A DNA stretch of 64,000 nucleotides from Calliopsis andreniformis (Eukaryota; Arthropoda; Insecta; Hymenoptera; Andrenidae), in the NCBI RefSeq assembly GCF_051401765.1, contig NC_135071.1:21292961-21356960 (forward strand). Direction: 5' to 3'. The notes beneath the pieces were generated by a model, which saw only the letters and a program-made list of their open reading frames with translations, was not told the origin of the DNA and made no database searches. Below, piece after piece: positions 37,201 to 51,547 of this stretch. Position 1 is the first letter of the stretch, and each line of letters starts with the position of its first letter. The position numbers and the translations under genes are program-made.

Positions 37201-39105
37201 AAAGAAAACGAAAGCTTATGTGAAATACAAATTGCGCTTCCTGCTTTTTTGCTTCAGTAATTGGAAATAGCATGCAAGTAATCCTTAAAAACAAACTTTT
37301 TTCAATACGTTTCAGATGACAGAACAGGAAATTGAAGGCATTTTGGACAAAGCTATGGTTCTGTTCCGATTTCTTCAAGAAAAAGACGTATTTGAACGAT
37401 ACTATAAGCAGCACTTAGCCAAACGTCTTCTATTAAACAAATCGGTATCCGACGACAGCGAGAAAAATATGATATCTAAACTTAAGGTAGCCTTTTTGTT
37501 TTATTAATTATTTTTCTTATTGCACAATATAACGTTTCAATGGTTTGAATAATTGCAGACTGAGTGTGGGTGCCAGTTTACATCGAAATTGGAAGGCATG
37601 TTCAAGGACATAACAGTTAGTAATACCATCATGGAGGAATTCAAAGATCATGTACTTACGTCTAATGTAAGTTTTATACTCACTAGAGTGTAGTGATTTA
37701 AAAAAATGTAAATTTTCTTCTTTTTTTTCTTCTTCTTTTTCTTTTTTGTGTCGTAGACAAATTTACACGGTGTGGACATAAGCGTAAGAGTTTTAACAAC
37801 CGGTTTCTGGCCAACGCAATCGACTACTCCAAAGTGCAGTATGCCAACTGCTCCACGAGATGCCTTCGATGCTTTTCGTCGTTTCTATCTTGCTAAACAC
37901 AGCGGTCGACAGTTGACGTTACAGCCACAATTAGGTCAGTTAAACAATATTACTTATTTTCTACTCTTTGCTATGTCATTTCTGTGTTATATGTTTCCTT
38001 TTGTAATTCACTAATACGCAATAACTTTTCTGTTAGGCTCCGCTGATTTAAATGCCGTATTTCATGGACCACGAAGAGAAGAAAGTACTTGTGGTGGTTT
38101 AGACACACCGTCCTCTTCTAGTTCTATCGGGAATGGAAGCGATAGCACTAATGGTAGTCACTTGAGCCAACGTAGTAGCAGTTGCGGAAACGCAAGAAAA
38201 CACATAATACAAGTATCAACGTATCAAATGTGCGTTCTCATGCTTTTCAACAAACGAGATAAATTGACATACGAGGTCAGTTCAGTTTGATAGTTTTCAA
38301 TCATGAATTTCTCTTTATACGATTCAAATATTTATTAATTGCTCACAATTATCTGTGCAATATATGAAACATTGCGTAGGAAATTCAAGGTGAAACCGAT
38401 ATTCCAGAGAGAGACTTGGTTAGAGCATTACAATCTCTCGCGATGGGTAAAGCTACGCAAAGAGTGTTGCTAAAACATCCTCGAACAAAGGAAATAGAAC
38501 CGTTACATTGTTTCTGTGTTAACGATAGTTTTACTAGTAAATTACATAGGTATTTACATAAGTTTTACAGATCGATTACATAAATATTTGCATAAAAATC
38601 ACTTTGAGTATTGGCATTATTCTTCAACCTTATATAGAGTGAAGATCCAAACAGTGGCAGCGAAAGGCGAATCGGAACCTGAAAGAAGGGAAACCCGTAA
38701 CAAAGTCGATGAGGATAGAAAACACGAGATAGAAGCGGCAATCGTCCGTATTATGAAAGACCGGAAACGTATGCCTGTATGTAATACAATTCTTATGTTT
38801 ATAATTATTCAAGTGTTTCAATTTGTTTAACCTTTGCGTATCTTTCATTTCAGCACAACATTCTTGTAACAGAAGTAACAGAGCAATTAAGGAGACGATT
38901 CCTGCCTTCGCCAGTAATAATTAAAAAACGTATCGAAGGTCTAATCGAACGCGAATATTTGGCACGTACACCTGAAGATAGGTACGTACAAACAATTTTT
39001 TCATAATTGCCATACTTTAGAGTTATTATACAACGTATTCACTTGAAATCAACAATTTCACCCTGTTTCTTTCATTACAGGAAGGTGTATACATATGTTG
39101 CTTAA
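34291..39105 (+). CDS. Cul3: Cullin-3, scaffold of BTB-type E3 ubiquitin ligases
   Basis: Thirteen coding exons join in frame to 786 residues (human has 768): 34291-34350, 35712-36095, 36178-36381, 36493-36672, 36760-37134, 37316-37486, 37559-37666, 37757-37934, 38037-38275, 38380-38549, 38638-38776, 38854-38981, 39081-39105. The N-terminus ([20 protein letters not shown]) is the CUL3-specific BTB-binding segment; three cullin repeats follow, then the cullin homology domain that binds RBX1, and the winged-helix tail with the neddylation lysine K730 in [11 protein letters not shown], 56 residues from the end as in human. It ends [20 protein letters not shown]3 joins BTB substrate receptors to the RBX1-E2 module. 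A Ser/Gly/Asn-rich insert encoded by 38090-38200, longer than in vertebrates, precedes [11 protein letters not shown]. Intron 1 (1361 bp) is the only long one. Confidence 0.98.
34351..35711 (+). other. CUL3 intron 1
   Basis: AT-rich intron starting GTGAGT and ending TTTTTAG. It holds a 20-bp direct tandem duplication at 34701-34740 (units differing only in the last base). An 88-codon open frame at 35290-35556 has no recognisable family and is probably chance. Confidence 0.85.
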
Positions 39106-40559
39106 TGCTCGAATTCAAATGTTGGATCTGTACAAACAATGTAAGTAATTTGTAATAATACGTATTTCTACGTTAATCATCATAATTTGCCGATTAATTT
39201 GTAGTGCAGTGCCTCATCAGTTCTCATTAACTAGCTAGAACAGACCTGCACAACTGGATTCTCAAAAGCAGAAGCGTCTTAGATTGTTAATGAGCAGAGC
39301 CAAGAGCAAGTGACATCGCTAGTCACAAAAGAAAATAGCCGAACTATTACAGTATGCGTGTACACTCTTTATAGTTTGTTACTCTCAAAAGTATGATTTT
39401 CCGTATATTTCTTAAATGCTCTCTGCTCTTGCTTGCCGAACAATGCTCTTAGAAGCAACGACTTGTGCAGGACTGAACTAGAAAATTCTTCTCGCCGTTT
39501 ATCATTTTACATTGGTATAATTAAGATTATTCCGATGATTGAGGTATTCTACATCAACAGCTGCATCACTGCAATGCTGCAGGATAAACATTATTGATAG
39601 GTTACATTCCATTGGTTATCGCTAATCTTTTAAAATCAAACATTCTCTTTGGTATTTTAGAGTTTTGATAAAGTATCGTTTTGCTTTGCGTGATACTGTT
39701 GAACACGGTGCACGGAGATATATTCCGTTCAACAAATCATCTGAAATATAAAAGTGGAAACTTAGAAAGAAAATAATCGGGTATTGAATAAAAATGATGA
39801 TATAAAATAATAAAAGAATTGATGTTGATTGCCTCAAGATTTAAAAACAAAAAATGACAGATATGTTTGATAATTGACCAGTTTGGTGGAAAAGGTTGAC
39901 GTATAAACGAAAGCTTTAAACGTTATATTCTCAAGTTTACATGTTTAAAATTATGTTCAGTGATATCAATGTTACAGCTTTTTCCGACACTATTGCGTTT
40001 CAATTATAAGCGACTATACAGAAACGCGTAAAAACATAGGCTATAATAGAAAATACTGTAATTTAGATTCAAGCTCATTGAGTTGAAAAGACGTTTCTTA
40101 AACAATAAACTAAAGAGAAAACTATAATTCTTTAAAAAAAGTATAATATACACCGATCTTATAATGATTAAGGAATTTTTCTACACACTCGTAAAACTGT
40201 GATTGTCCTACCTATGATCATATATACAACAAACCATCTGAATATACCATGAACTTCGTAAAAGAATATTGACGTTGAACCATGAATTTTATTTACATTT
40301 ACGGTTATCTATTGTGTGTGTACATAAGTAGCATGAATGTATCTCGTAAGAATATATTTGCCTCATTTTCAATGTTTGAACACTTTATTTCAATTACATT
40401 TTCTATGCCTTGTACAAAACTTCGAACTAATATCTATTAATATTACATTTTTACCTTTGCTTAAAAATAAAATTCGATGAAATTTCGTAAATAATGATTC
40501 TTTTATGTCAATCGCAATTGAAAGTTAAATAAAAATGTTATGGAATACTATACAAACAG

Positions 40560-40604
<45 letters not shown>

Positions 40605-41999
40605 TCTTATTAGTGCTTTAGTTCTGTACAATTTCCACCTCTTCCACCTAGCTCATCAATTATTTCGTTGCTGTTGAATTTCATTTCAGTTCTTCGTTAA
40701 ACCGCAGAATATTTATTATAGTATACCAAAAGTGGAATCTACAAATCTGTAACAGTCACGGAATTTATTGATGGAATTAAAAAACGAAAGAGAATATGCG
40801 CGCATGAGCTTATACGACAAACGAAGAACTTAATAAAATGTGAACAAAGTTTTGATTAAAAAAAACTATCATTATGAGCTCATGTTTCTCAAGATATGGA
40901 AAACGCCATCGAAAGGCATCGTATTTTTATTTTCATTTATACCCTTATTTATTAATAGAGAGTTTTAATATTTAAACAAAAGGTTTTACACCTTTCTTAC
41001 GTAAAAGTGGACGAGAAATAAAACTCTGTAAAAGCAGCCCTTAGTTTGGACGCGTTTTAAATACAGAATATGTCGTATTGATCATGTCTTAATTCTTCCC
41101 TGTTCCACATTTTTCTCACTTTTATAAGGTGGAGGTATATACTTATATTGATATGTACACATCTAAACAATGCTATAATAAATAAGGTAAGTTAACCAAG
41201 CAGCGTAAGCTGAATATTTTACTGGTGGGAAAAACTTAACTTATACTATGTGGCTCGTTACAATTATTGTTACCTTTTTTAGTATTTAATATATTAATGT
41301 TACATCAAAAACAGAGAATTAAAGCAGTACCATGAATTGTAATTATATAGCAGACACCGAGTTACAAATTAATGTATTGTTTTATATTAAAAGATGGAAT
41401 CAAGCTACCAACACATACACTAAAGAACAGTATCATTTAACATTCAAATGCGATTACAATATCGGTACGAATCTCAATAATCATTAATTTATATACATTC
41501 ATGAAGATCATTAGTATATCGATGTTTATAGATTCAATGAATATGTGTGAAACCTTTTAAACAGAAGAACCTAATATATTATGAGTGTGTATTATATATA
41601 ATGTTTCAAAGTATTAAATGCATCATTCTGAAATGAACTCCACTGAATAAGAATAATATAGATCTTGTTGATTGTAAAGCAAAGATAGTACAGATGATTA
41701 ATCCTTAAGCCTTTCAAAATCGTACGGCTTCCGTAACGATTTGAAATACAAATCGTCAAATTGTATACAATATCATTATAGTTAGTTTATTATAATTTAC
41801 TCTGTTCTGAAAAGTTCGTTAATCATTCACTTTATAAACATTACAATTTGCATATATTCATTATCATTGTTGGTAGTTAACCAATACTGTACACATGTAT
41901 CTCAACTTGTTTTCATGTAACAGATAAGTCTATATTGGTTTGAATTAAATTAGCTGACGGGCGGCAGGCATCATGGTGAGCAGAGCTAATTACTCGCAG
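39106..41999. other. Convergent 3' regions of CUL3 and UBE2L3-type E2
   Basis: About 2.9 kb of AT-rich sequence without a recognised gene. A likely CUL3 poly(A) signal AATAAA lies at 40528-40533, followed 30 bp later by a poly(T) run of about 40 bases. The rest is probably the E2 3' UTR and spacer. Confidence 0.6.
40563..40602. repeat. Poly(T) tract, about 40 bases
   Basis: Uninterrupted T on the plus strand (A on the minus). It could be a simple slippage tract or the A-tail of a retroposed copy inserted on the minus strand; no such element or target duplication was recognised beside it. Confidence 0.95.
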
Positions 42000-43097
42000 T
42001 TATTCATTAGAAGACGACGATTCCCGCCTTTTTTCCGCGTGCTTTTTTGTGAATTCTTCAGCATTCTTTAAAAATTTTTTTCTATCTTTGAGAAACTCTT
42101 CAGCAACATCCGGCCTCAATGGATGCTCTGGTTCTGGATCATTTACTAATGCTATCAAAGCTTGTATGACTATAAATAAATTAAAACGTTATTGTTTATC
42201 CATACCAATAATAATGATAATAATAAATTCAAACTCAATTTCACCTTGATCTGTCCTAGTAGCTGGTTTCCAGTTTTCGATGCTTATAATTGGTAAACAC
42301 ACTTGTCCTTTTTCGTCTACATTGGGATGATATATTTTTGTTTTGAAGTGTATCCCTGGAGGCTTGAAAGGATATTCTGCAGGGAAGTTTATTTCAATAC
42401 GAAACGCTCCTTTATTATATGGTGGATTATCCTAAAAATAAAGATATCGAAAACTAGATATTTCAGATTTTTATGGTCATAGTTTAGTAGTTAACTTTCG
42501 AGTTATATGAGTAACTATCTTTGAGCACTTTCAAATTTATAACGTTATATATGTGTGGAATTGTACATAACTATACAAGCAAAATTAGGTTAGGTTATAG
42601 TTCTGGATAAAAATAATTATGCTAAATTGTACCGGCAATATCAAGCCTTGCCAAGTAAGAATATTCGATTCGTCTACTTGAATATTTGTAAAATTTTTCA
42701 TTGCCGAAGCTCTTAAATCACCGAGTTCCTGAAAAACAAAAAAAGATTAATCATTGTCAGAAAATACCACTACCAGTGTTAGGTGGCAATACGAGAGGAT
42801 TCTTGCATCGAGTAATAGACTGTCTAACAACAATCTAAAAGAAATAGTGGTTGTCTGAACATATAAAGGAAAATACGATAACATTTACGAATAGTAGCAG
42901 AAGCATGTATCAACATCTCGTTATCGCGATGAAAAAGCCTTAATGTTATCCAAGAATAAGATGCCAGACAAATTGTTTAATTATCTACGTGATAAACATG
43001 CGGCACCTTTGGTCAATATTCCATTAACATTCTTCACGATCATTCCTAACCGACAAAAATTTCCAATTACCTTTTGCAATCTTTTCGTAGTTGCCAT
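42000..43097 (-). CDS. Ubiquitin-conjugating enzyme E2, UBE2L3/UbcH7 type
   Basis: Four exons, 43097-43071, 42728-42633, 42431-42245 and 42169-42000, join in frame to 159 residues. The UBC fold is complete: [36 protein letters not shown] with the E3-contacting Phe63, [15 protein letters not shown] with the active-site Cys86, and [19 protein letters not shown]. Pro88 and the histidine in PEPEHPL (position 119), hallmarks of UbcH7, are present. UbcH7-class E2s work by transthiolation with HECT and RBR ligases such as parkin and HHARI, not with simple RING ligases. The tail [11 protein letters not shown] is slightly longer than in human (154 residues). The fly counterpart is, I believe, called Ubc10. 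Its first exon codes only nine residues, and it is head-to-head with COG2. Confidence 0.96.
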
Positions 43098-43429
43098 TTT
43101 GAAAATAAATTCCACTAAAAGTAGCAAAACTTGTCAAGTTCTTCAGTGATGGCCCTCGCAACTATTCTGTCCTTGAAAATACCCTAGTGTCCTTGGATAG
43201 AAATGCCGAAGCAACAAAATTCTACAAACGATCGCTCAATCGAATTTTCTTTCACACAGAACACTGCACTTTCGCATCAATGCGAATATAGGTATTTATT
43301 GTTAATTAAATGGATATGAATCGCTATCCGTTTACAGTCGTTTTTGTGATAAGTATGCGCGCGTGCGTATTTTTTATGTATGCACATTATGTTGTACATA
43401 CATGCGCATGTATCTATGATGATGTATGC

Positions 43430-43463
<34 letters not shown>

Positions 43464-43840
43464 CCATACACAACATTCGTGTGCATGCACACAGCAAATC
43501 TCAAACGAATATGTAAAAAAACAGTAATAGAGACAATGTTCGTTTTGCAAGCAGAATACTTACTTACATACGGGAACTAATCAAACGTTTGCACATGTGT
43601 CAAAAAATCGAAAAATGAGATTGAAATTTTCTGTAAATATGAATAAAAATGATCGTTTGTATCAGTTTCGAATCAATGACGCGAGAAATCACTAGCAGAT
43701 TGATTTTTTACAGTATCGTGTGATTGCGTGTTTTTTTACATATCCCTGTCAGCTGTTATCACATTGCTGATTTCGCACGATATTTTTTATTGTAATCTCT
43801 GTATTGATTTCAATTAATAAACGTGAAGAATTTGTGCACC
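43098..43840. promoter_or_regulatory. Bidirectional promoter region, E2 / COG2
   Basis: 743 bp separates the two start codons, so both promoters must lie here unless a leader exon is remote. It includes a (TA)n run at about 43431-43456 flanked by CATG/CACA alternations. No TATA box could be assigned. Confidence 0.55.
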
Positions 43841-46800
43841 ATGCCTAAAGAAAACATAAATCTACCAAGGGCTCCAAAAGACCTATGTTTTACAGAACTC
43901 GATTTTGTTCAGGTATCTATTTTTCAAATTAATATAGTCACCTAAACACCTCGAAATCAAATATTTCGTATTTTACAGGACAACTTTGACATTGATACGT
44001 TTCTTCAAGAACATCGAAAGAATACTAAATTGGAAACAATGAGGGATGATTTAGGAATTTATTTAAAATTATTGAGATCTGCAATGATCGATTTGATCAA
44101 CAGAGATTATACGGATTTTGTAAATTTGTCTAGTAATCTAATTGGTTTGGATAAAGCTATTAATAATTTACAAATACCATTAGGCCAATTAAGAGAAGAA
44201 GTAATGGTAAGGTTAAAATAAGAGAATTCTTTATATTCTATCTTAATATATTGCTCCATTAATATCCAATTTTTTGTGCTACAGCAAGTTCGTCAAACTT
44301 TAGATGATGAGATTGCTACAATTTCTAATAATATAAACGAAAGTAAGAGAATTAAGGAGTATAAGCAAAGTTTGTTCAGTTTGCAACATATTTATAGATC
44401 ATTGGACAAGTTGAAGTCTGTATTGTCTTTGAATACGTTTCTTGAAACTTCTGATAAGGTAGACATTCTAGAACAAGCTGCAGCTGAGTTTAATCAACTA
44501 CAATTTCATATATCCAGATGTAAATTAGACATTATCAGCGATAAGGGAAAGGTACAAATATATTTTATGTAATTTAATTCATTTTACTTGCAATAAATAA
44601 GAAATGATTCTGCAATAGGACAAAGAACGACTTGAACATTCTTATATGACACATCTTAATGAATTTTTTTTGGCATGCATACAAGAAAAGAATTCTGCTT
44701 TATTAATTCGTTGTTTGAGAATTTATGTTACGCTTGATAAAATAATGGATGCAGAGGAGTTGGTAAAAAAAGAGGTTGTTAGTCCTTTAATCGACAGTTT
44801 AATGAATATAGAAAATTTACAAATTGATTTACTTGGTTTACAAAGCATATATAACAGATTGTTAAACATTTTAACTATAGAACTCAAACAACTTCTGGAT
44901 ATTACATTACATCTGAATAGGTGAATATTTTATGTTTTTTCTGATGCAACTAAATTTTGAATATTATCATGCACAATTATTTTCCAATTTTTATTTCAGA
45001 CTTTCAGTAAAGGGTTTTAATTTTTTAGTAAACAGTTTTTGGATAGAAGTGGAAGAAAAAATTCAACAATATCTGAAATGTATATTTGCTCCTGGCGATC
45101 CAGTATTGTTTCATTCGGTAAGCGAATAAAAGAAATTATGTTTCGAATATTTGAATATTATAATAACCATAATGTTCTAAAATTTTAGAGATACATAGCA
45201 ACATTAGAGTTTTTAGAGAAATTAGAAGCTGAGTGCGTTACTACGGATTCCTTGACTGCGTTAAAAGAAAATGCACAGTATAAAAATTTTCTTAAAAAAT
45301 GGAATTTACCAGTATATTTTCAAATACGATTTCAAGAAATAGCTGGAGCTGTTGAAAGAACTTTAACGGAACCGATATCTCCAGCATCTATAAGAGGAAA
45401 CTTGGAGATTCTTATAGAAAACGATTTCTCTCTTTATGCAACATATGTTCTATGGAATAATCTACAAAGAATTTGGGCTGATGATGTATATCTGTATCAA
45501 CTTTTTCATCTGTAAATACCAAAATTTATAGTAAAAAAATAATTCTTAAGATAGTGGAATATTATAATCATTCATTGCTTCTTTATGTATAGATTTTGGA
45601 AATTCACTCTCCAGATGTGTGCTAGATTTCAAACATGGTCACAAACAATGCTTAAAGAAGTACAGTTTTCAATTTTTTCTCAAGTTATTTTGAATCAATA
45701 TACTTTGCAACTAATCTAAAGTATTTTTATTTTTAATGCAAAGATCTGGCCAATAGAAAACGAAGTAGGCAATTTCAGTAAAGCAGAATATTCTACGAAG
45801 CTTAGTTTCCTAATATGTTTAGACACGGATATACAGAGGATTATAAAGATACTTCCTTCCCTTTTGGAGATAGTTAGATGGAAACTAAAGAAGCCGACTC
45901 AAACAGTAGTAAAATTATTAAAAGGTAACGTTGATTATCAATACCATCATTGTTTGAAATTATTTCTATGTTCATTTATAGATTCTCTCTGTGAAACCAC
46001 GAAAAATTTAGAATCTATTTTACCAGAAATCACAAATGAAATCGTAAATGAACTTTTAAACCCATGTATAATACATTTGAAGCAAGTTAGCGACATACCA
46101 AGATTATTTAGGCGAACAAAGAGGGATGTACCAACAAAACCATGCGCTTATGTAAAAAATGCACTTGCTTTTCTCATTAGTTTTCACACAGATTATAACA
46201 AAGTAATACCAGAAAATGTTCGTTACTGGTTGATAACAGCGCTTTCTGTACTAACTGAACAGTAAGAAAGTAACAGGTTATAGTAAATATTAAATTTAAA
46301 TTCTACATATGTTTTTTGTTATAAATTCTATAACAGTTATTTAGATTTCGTAACGGATGTATTGACGTCAGTACAAAAGACTGAAGAGAGTCTAAGAAGA
46401 TTGAAAAAGATACGCGATAAGTCCACTGGTTCGTTTTCTTCAGATGTTCAAGGAATTAGTGACGATGAGAAGATACGCATTCAGTTGCAAGTTGATGTTC
46501 AATCCTACACTAATATGGTAGGATTTATTATTATCAACCTTCTCAGCATGGAAATTTTGGTTATTTCAAATTATCGCTTCTTGAAGCCTCATTGCACAGT
46601 AGAGTTATGAAAATACTATTAAGATGCAATTCCATTTAGAACCAAAAAATTGTGGGCGAGACTCTACTTCGAGTGCTTGGCGAACACAGCTCGTCAATGC
46701 AACTCGAGGGGCTAAATCTTTTTATCTATTATTACGTGAAAGTTATCACAATATGTACATTTGTTTTAGATCACTGAAATTGGGATTTCACTTTCAACTG

Positions 46801-46853
46801 TGCGTTACGTAGAAGAGCTGTTGCACGCGGTGGAAACAATATCAAAAAGATAA
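43841..46853 (+). CDS. Cog2: Conserved oligomeric Golgi complex subunit 2
   Basis: Ten exons join in frame to about 719 residues (human 738): 43841-43912, 43979-44206, 44285-44551, 44619-44920, 45000-45117, 45189-45511, 45593-45659, 45744-46261, 46337-46517 and 46770-46853. The N-terminus LPRAPKDLCFTELDF and the following coiled-coil segment (LRSAMIDLINRDYTDFVNLS, then NNLQIPLGQLREEV) are the COG2 family signature. The rest is the mostly helical C-terminal half. COG2 belongs to lobe A of the COG tethering complex on the cytosolic face of the Golgi and supports retrograde vesicle traffic and glycosylation. The last exon codes ITEIGISLSTVRYVEELL and ends before TAA at 46851-46853. The last intron (252 bp) is longer than most; its open frames carry no COG2 similarity. 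Confidence 0.95.
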
Positions 46854-48816
<1,963 letters not shown>

Positions 48817-49422
48817 GTCGTTACGTTCTACACTACTATATATACCTAAGAATTAATCAGGTACGTTTTCTATTGGAATAAAACATCAAATTTACAACTG
48901 TTTACACTAATAATAGGCGATATCGTGGACACCCATCATACTTCTCGGTAAAGTCGATGTCGATAAGAACGCATCGGCTTTATATGCAGATTATATATAG
49001 ATGATATGCTGCGAATTGCACGTGTTCTACTACATATGTACATACACCACTGTGAACACATACATCTGCTGTGATGCTGTGTGCGTGTGTGTGTATGTAC
49101 ATGCGCAAGCACTATCATATAATTAATGTAATGTAATTCATTTTTATCTGATAATGAGATTATCGATAACTGTAGAAACAAAAAAAAAACATGGAAAAGA
49201 CTGGTTTGTTGATAAAATATATCAAATTTTCAAATATTATAGTGAACTAACTGTTAGAGGAAAAGCACGTGATTGAATTGGTAGGTTAACGCTAACATCA
49301 TTTGTTATATTACAAAATGAAAAATTGAATTTTTATGTATAATAGTCGTACACATTGACACAGTATTTTGTTTTATGAACCAACGTTATATCGACGTGAT
49401 TTATTCATAATATCAAATAACT
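48817..49422. promoter_or_regulatory. Bidirectional promoter region, TMEM183 / PUS10
   Basis: About 606 bp between the two start codons must serve both genes. It contains a TG/CA alternating stretch near 49080-49105. No core promoter element could be assigned. Confidence 0.55.
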
Positions 49423-51395
49423 ATGTTACAGAATTCTACATATATTAAAATGACATTCACCATTGAAGAAGAAAGACAGATCTTTAAGTTTTTTCGACAA
49501 CAGAATTGTTGTATAAGATGCTGTTTTCGTTTTATTGGATGGCGCACATTAGAATGCTATCAAGATCCTCTTCAGTTTATAAAACGTGTAAGTTACATTT
49601 TTGTCACCTTTATAATGCTTTTAACAACATAATGTATACACTATTCTGTATAGTTAGAGTATAACACAAAAGATATATCTTTTGTCAACGAAATGCCTTG
49701 TGTGGCTTGTTTGGGGATTCTACAAAACCAGACACAAGAATCTATTGTTGAGAAAGTATGTCAAAATATTTAATTTACACCATAGATTTATAGCCATTAA
49801 CTTAAGATAATTTTATAAATAGATTCAAACTGAAGTAGAAAAACACAATTATGATAGTGAGACGTTCATATGCGCTTTAACAATACCTCCATGCCTGAAT
49901 CTCAGAGAACGTTTACTGCATATGAAATGCGGTATTGAGTTTAACCTTACAGAGGCAAAATTGGTCAATCTTAAAGTTAGAACACAAAATATTAAAGATA
50001 CTTGGAAATGGATAATTACTCCTAAAATAGAGCAAGCTATTAAAAAGAAACTGGACTTAACAACGCCATCAACATTTCTTATTGAAATTATTTTAACATA
50101 CGAATACAATGAAAAAGAATGCAATGCACTGTAAGTCATGACTATTGTAGTTTTATTCAAAATAGGCATTATCTTTAATAATATTTCTGTTACTGTAGCT
50201 TAAGTACAGATACAGGTGAAAATCACTTGACAAACAAACGAAAGCGACAATACAATGATAATAGATTTAGTAGAAAAAATATAGATACAATAATGGCCAA
50301 TATAACAGATACAGAGTTTGCTCAATGTTTCAAGACCTTGTCACTTGATACAACTGCATGTGTTACCATGGAAAATATTGTATGCTCGCACTCGAGTATC
50401 TTTGTAGGAGGTAAACTGTTATATCGATAATATTAATATCGTACAAAATATGTCTATAACGCATAATAATAATAATTTTAGGTCGATACAGTAAATTATC
50501 AAGAGAACTAAGCCAAACACCATGGTTCATAAATGGTGAGAAGAAGATGGAAACATCTGTTCAAGATATTTTATGTAATCCTATAGTCGAAGTAGTAAGA
50601 GCTGAATGTAAGACAAACATTTAATGTGTATTATTAACACGATCAGCACGGAATATTTTTCGAAGTTCTGATGTTTTAACTTCCAGTCTTATGATGTCAT
50701 TTTCCGCTGAACGTGTTAAAATATGATTTCATTGAAAAAATAATGTTCTTATACAATATATGGTTGCAGCTATTAAATTTTTATCATCTGGAAGGGAAGA
50801 TGTGGATGTTAGAAATATATATTCAGGGAGACCGTTTGCCATTGAATTAATTAATCCCCACATGACCAAGTTAACAGAAAAAGTATTGTCGGATTTAGTT
50901 GAAAAGATTAATCAGTCCTCTCAGCAAGTACAAGTTACGTCAAAGTTAAAGATTTTATCTAGGCTCGATTTGAAGAAGTTGAAAGAAGGTGAAAATGTTA
51001 AAACGAAATTCTATCGAGCGCTATGCATTTGTCGTAATATGTCTAAGGACATGTTGCCCCTTGCACAATTGAATAATTTAAAACAAATAAAGATTATTCA
51101 AAAAACACCCGTTAGAGTTCTGCATAGACGACCTCTAGCTCCTAGAACGCGTTTAATACATGAAATGAGAGCGCGTTGGGCAAAGCCTTACGAATTGAAA
51201 AAATTGTTGAATACTGCTAGCGAAGATCCCAATACATTTTTTGTATTGGACATTAAAACACAAGCCGGAACATATGTGAAAGAATTTGTGCATGGGGATT
51301 TTGGACGGACCAAACCAAGTTTGTGCGACATTCTTAAAACTGAAGTTGACATAGTCGCATTAGATGTAACGGGTATTAACTTAAATTGGCCATAA
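49423..51395 (+). CDS. Pus10: tRNA pseudouridine synthase Pus10
   Basis: Exons from 49423 (or 49450) to 49587, then 49654-49755, 49823-50130, 50199-50410, 50482-50607 and 50770-51395 join in frame to 503 residues from the second ATG, or 512 from the first. The second ATG (MTFTIEEERQIF) fits the family start better, and a splice-acceptor-like TTACAG sits between the two. A zinc site is formed by CIRC and CVACLG (C21, C24, C62, C65), followed by the THUMP-containing accessory domain. The catalytic block is SSGREDVDVRNIYSGRPFAIE with the catalytic aspartate at D306 by analogy with TruA. It closes with QKTPVRVLHRRPLA, KTQAGTYVKEFVHGDFGRTKP and a terminal NWP. Pus10 makes pseudouridine at positions 54 and 55 of some tRNAs and has other nuclear roles. 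Introns are 66-71 bp except the last, 162 bp, which carries a probable insertion. Confidence 0.95.
50634..50719. mobile_element. Candidate 78-bp TTAA-flanked MITE in PUS10 intron 5
   Basis: TTAA at 50634-50637 and 50716-50719 bracket a 78 bp segment whose ends are inverted repeats: CACGATCAGC at the left and GCTGAACGTG at the right, with one mismatch over 10 bp, continuing as GGAA/TTCC after a small bulge. TTAA target duplication is typical of piggyBac-type elements. Without the insert and one TTAA, the intron would be 80 bp, close to its neighbours. No coding capacity. Confidence 0.5.
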
Positions 51396-51438
51396 TAATT
51401 TATTTTATACTTCAAATCCTTTTCCAATCGTTCTTTGT

Positions 51439-51444
51439 AATAAA
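51439..51444 (+). terminator. Poly(A) signal AATAAA of PUS10
   Basis: A canonical hexamer 44 nt after the PUS10 stop codon. It lies in the 152 bp gap before the Aurora kinase stop codon, so transcripts of the two genes may overlap. Confidence 0.6.
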
Positions 51445-51547
51445 AGTGAAACATTTGTTGTATACAATGTGCATTATTTATAAAGTTATTTTATACCTGA
51501 ACAATATCTATATGCAATAAATCTTCCCATAAGGTTAAATATTTTAT

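Noticed and set aside
40563..40602. Poly(T) run as the tail of a retrotransposon
   Set aside because: No element body or target-site duplication was recognised next to it; simple slippage is enough.
42582..42598. TTAGGTTAGGTTA, resembling the insect telomere repeat (also a short copy near 14407)
   Set aside because: Only about two units; too short to be telomeric and expected by chance in this composition.
42757..42857. Possible inverted-repeat element in the E2 intron (TCAGA...ACCACTA against its complement)
   Set aside because: Arms match only with gaps and there is no target duplication.
46518..46769. Open frames in the last COG2 intron
   Set aside because: Joining across it gives the expected COG2 C-terminus; the intron frames have no COG2 similarity.
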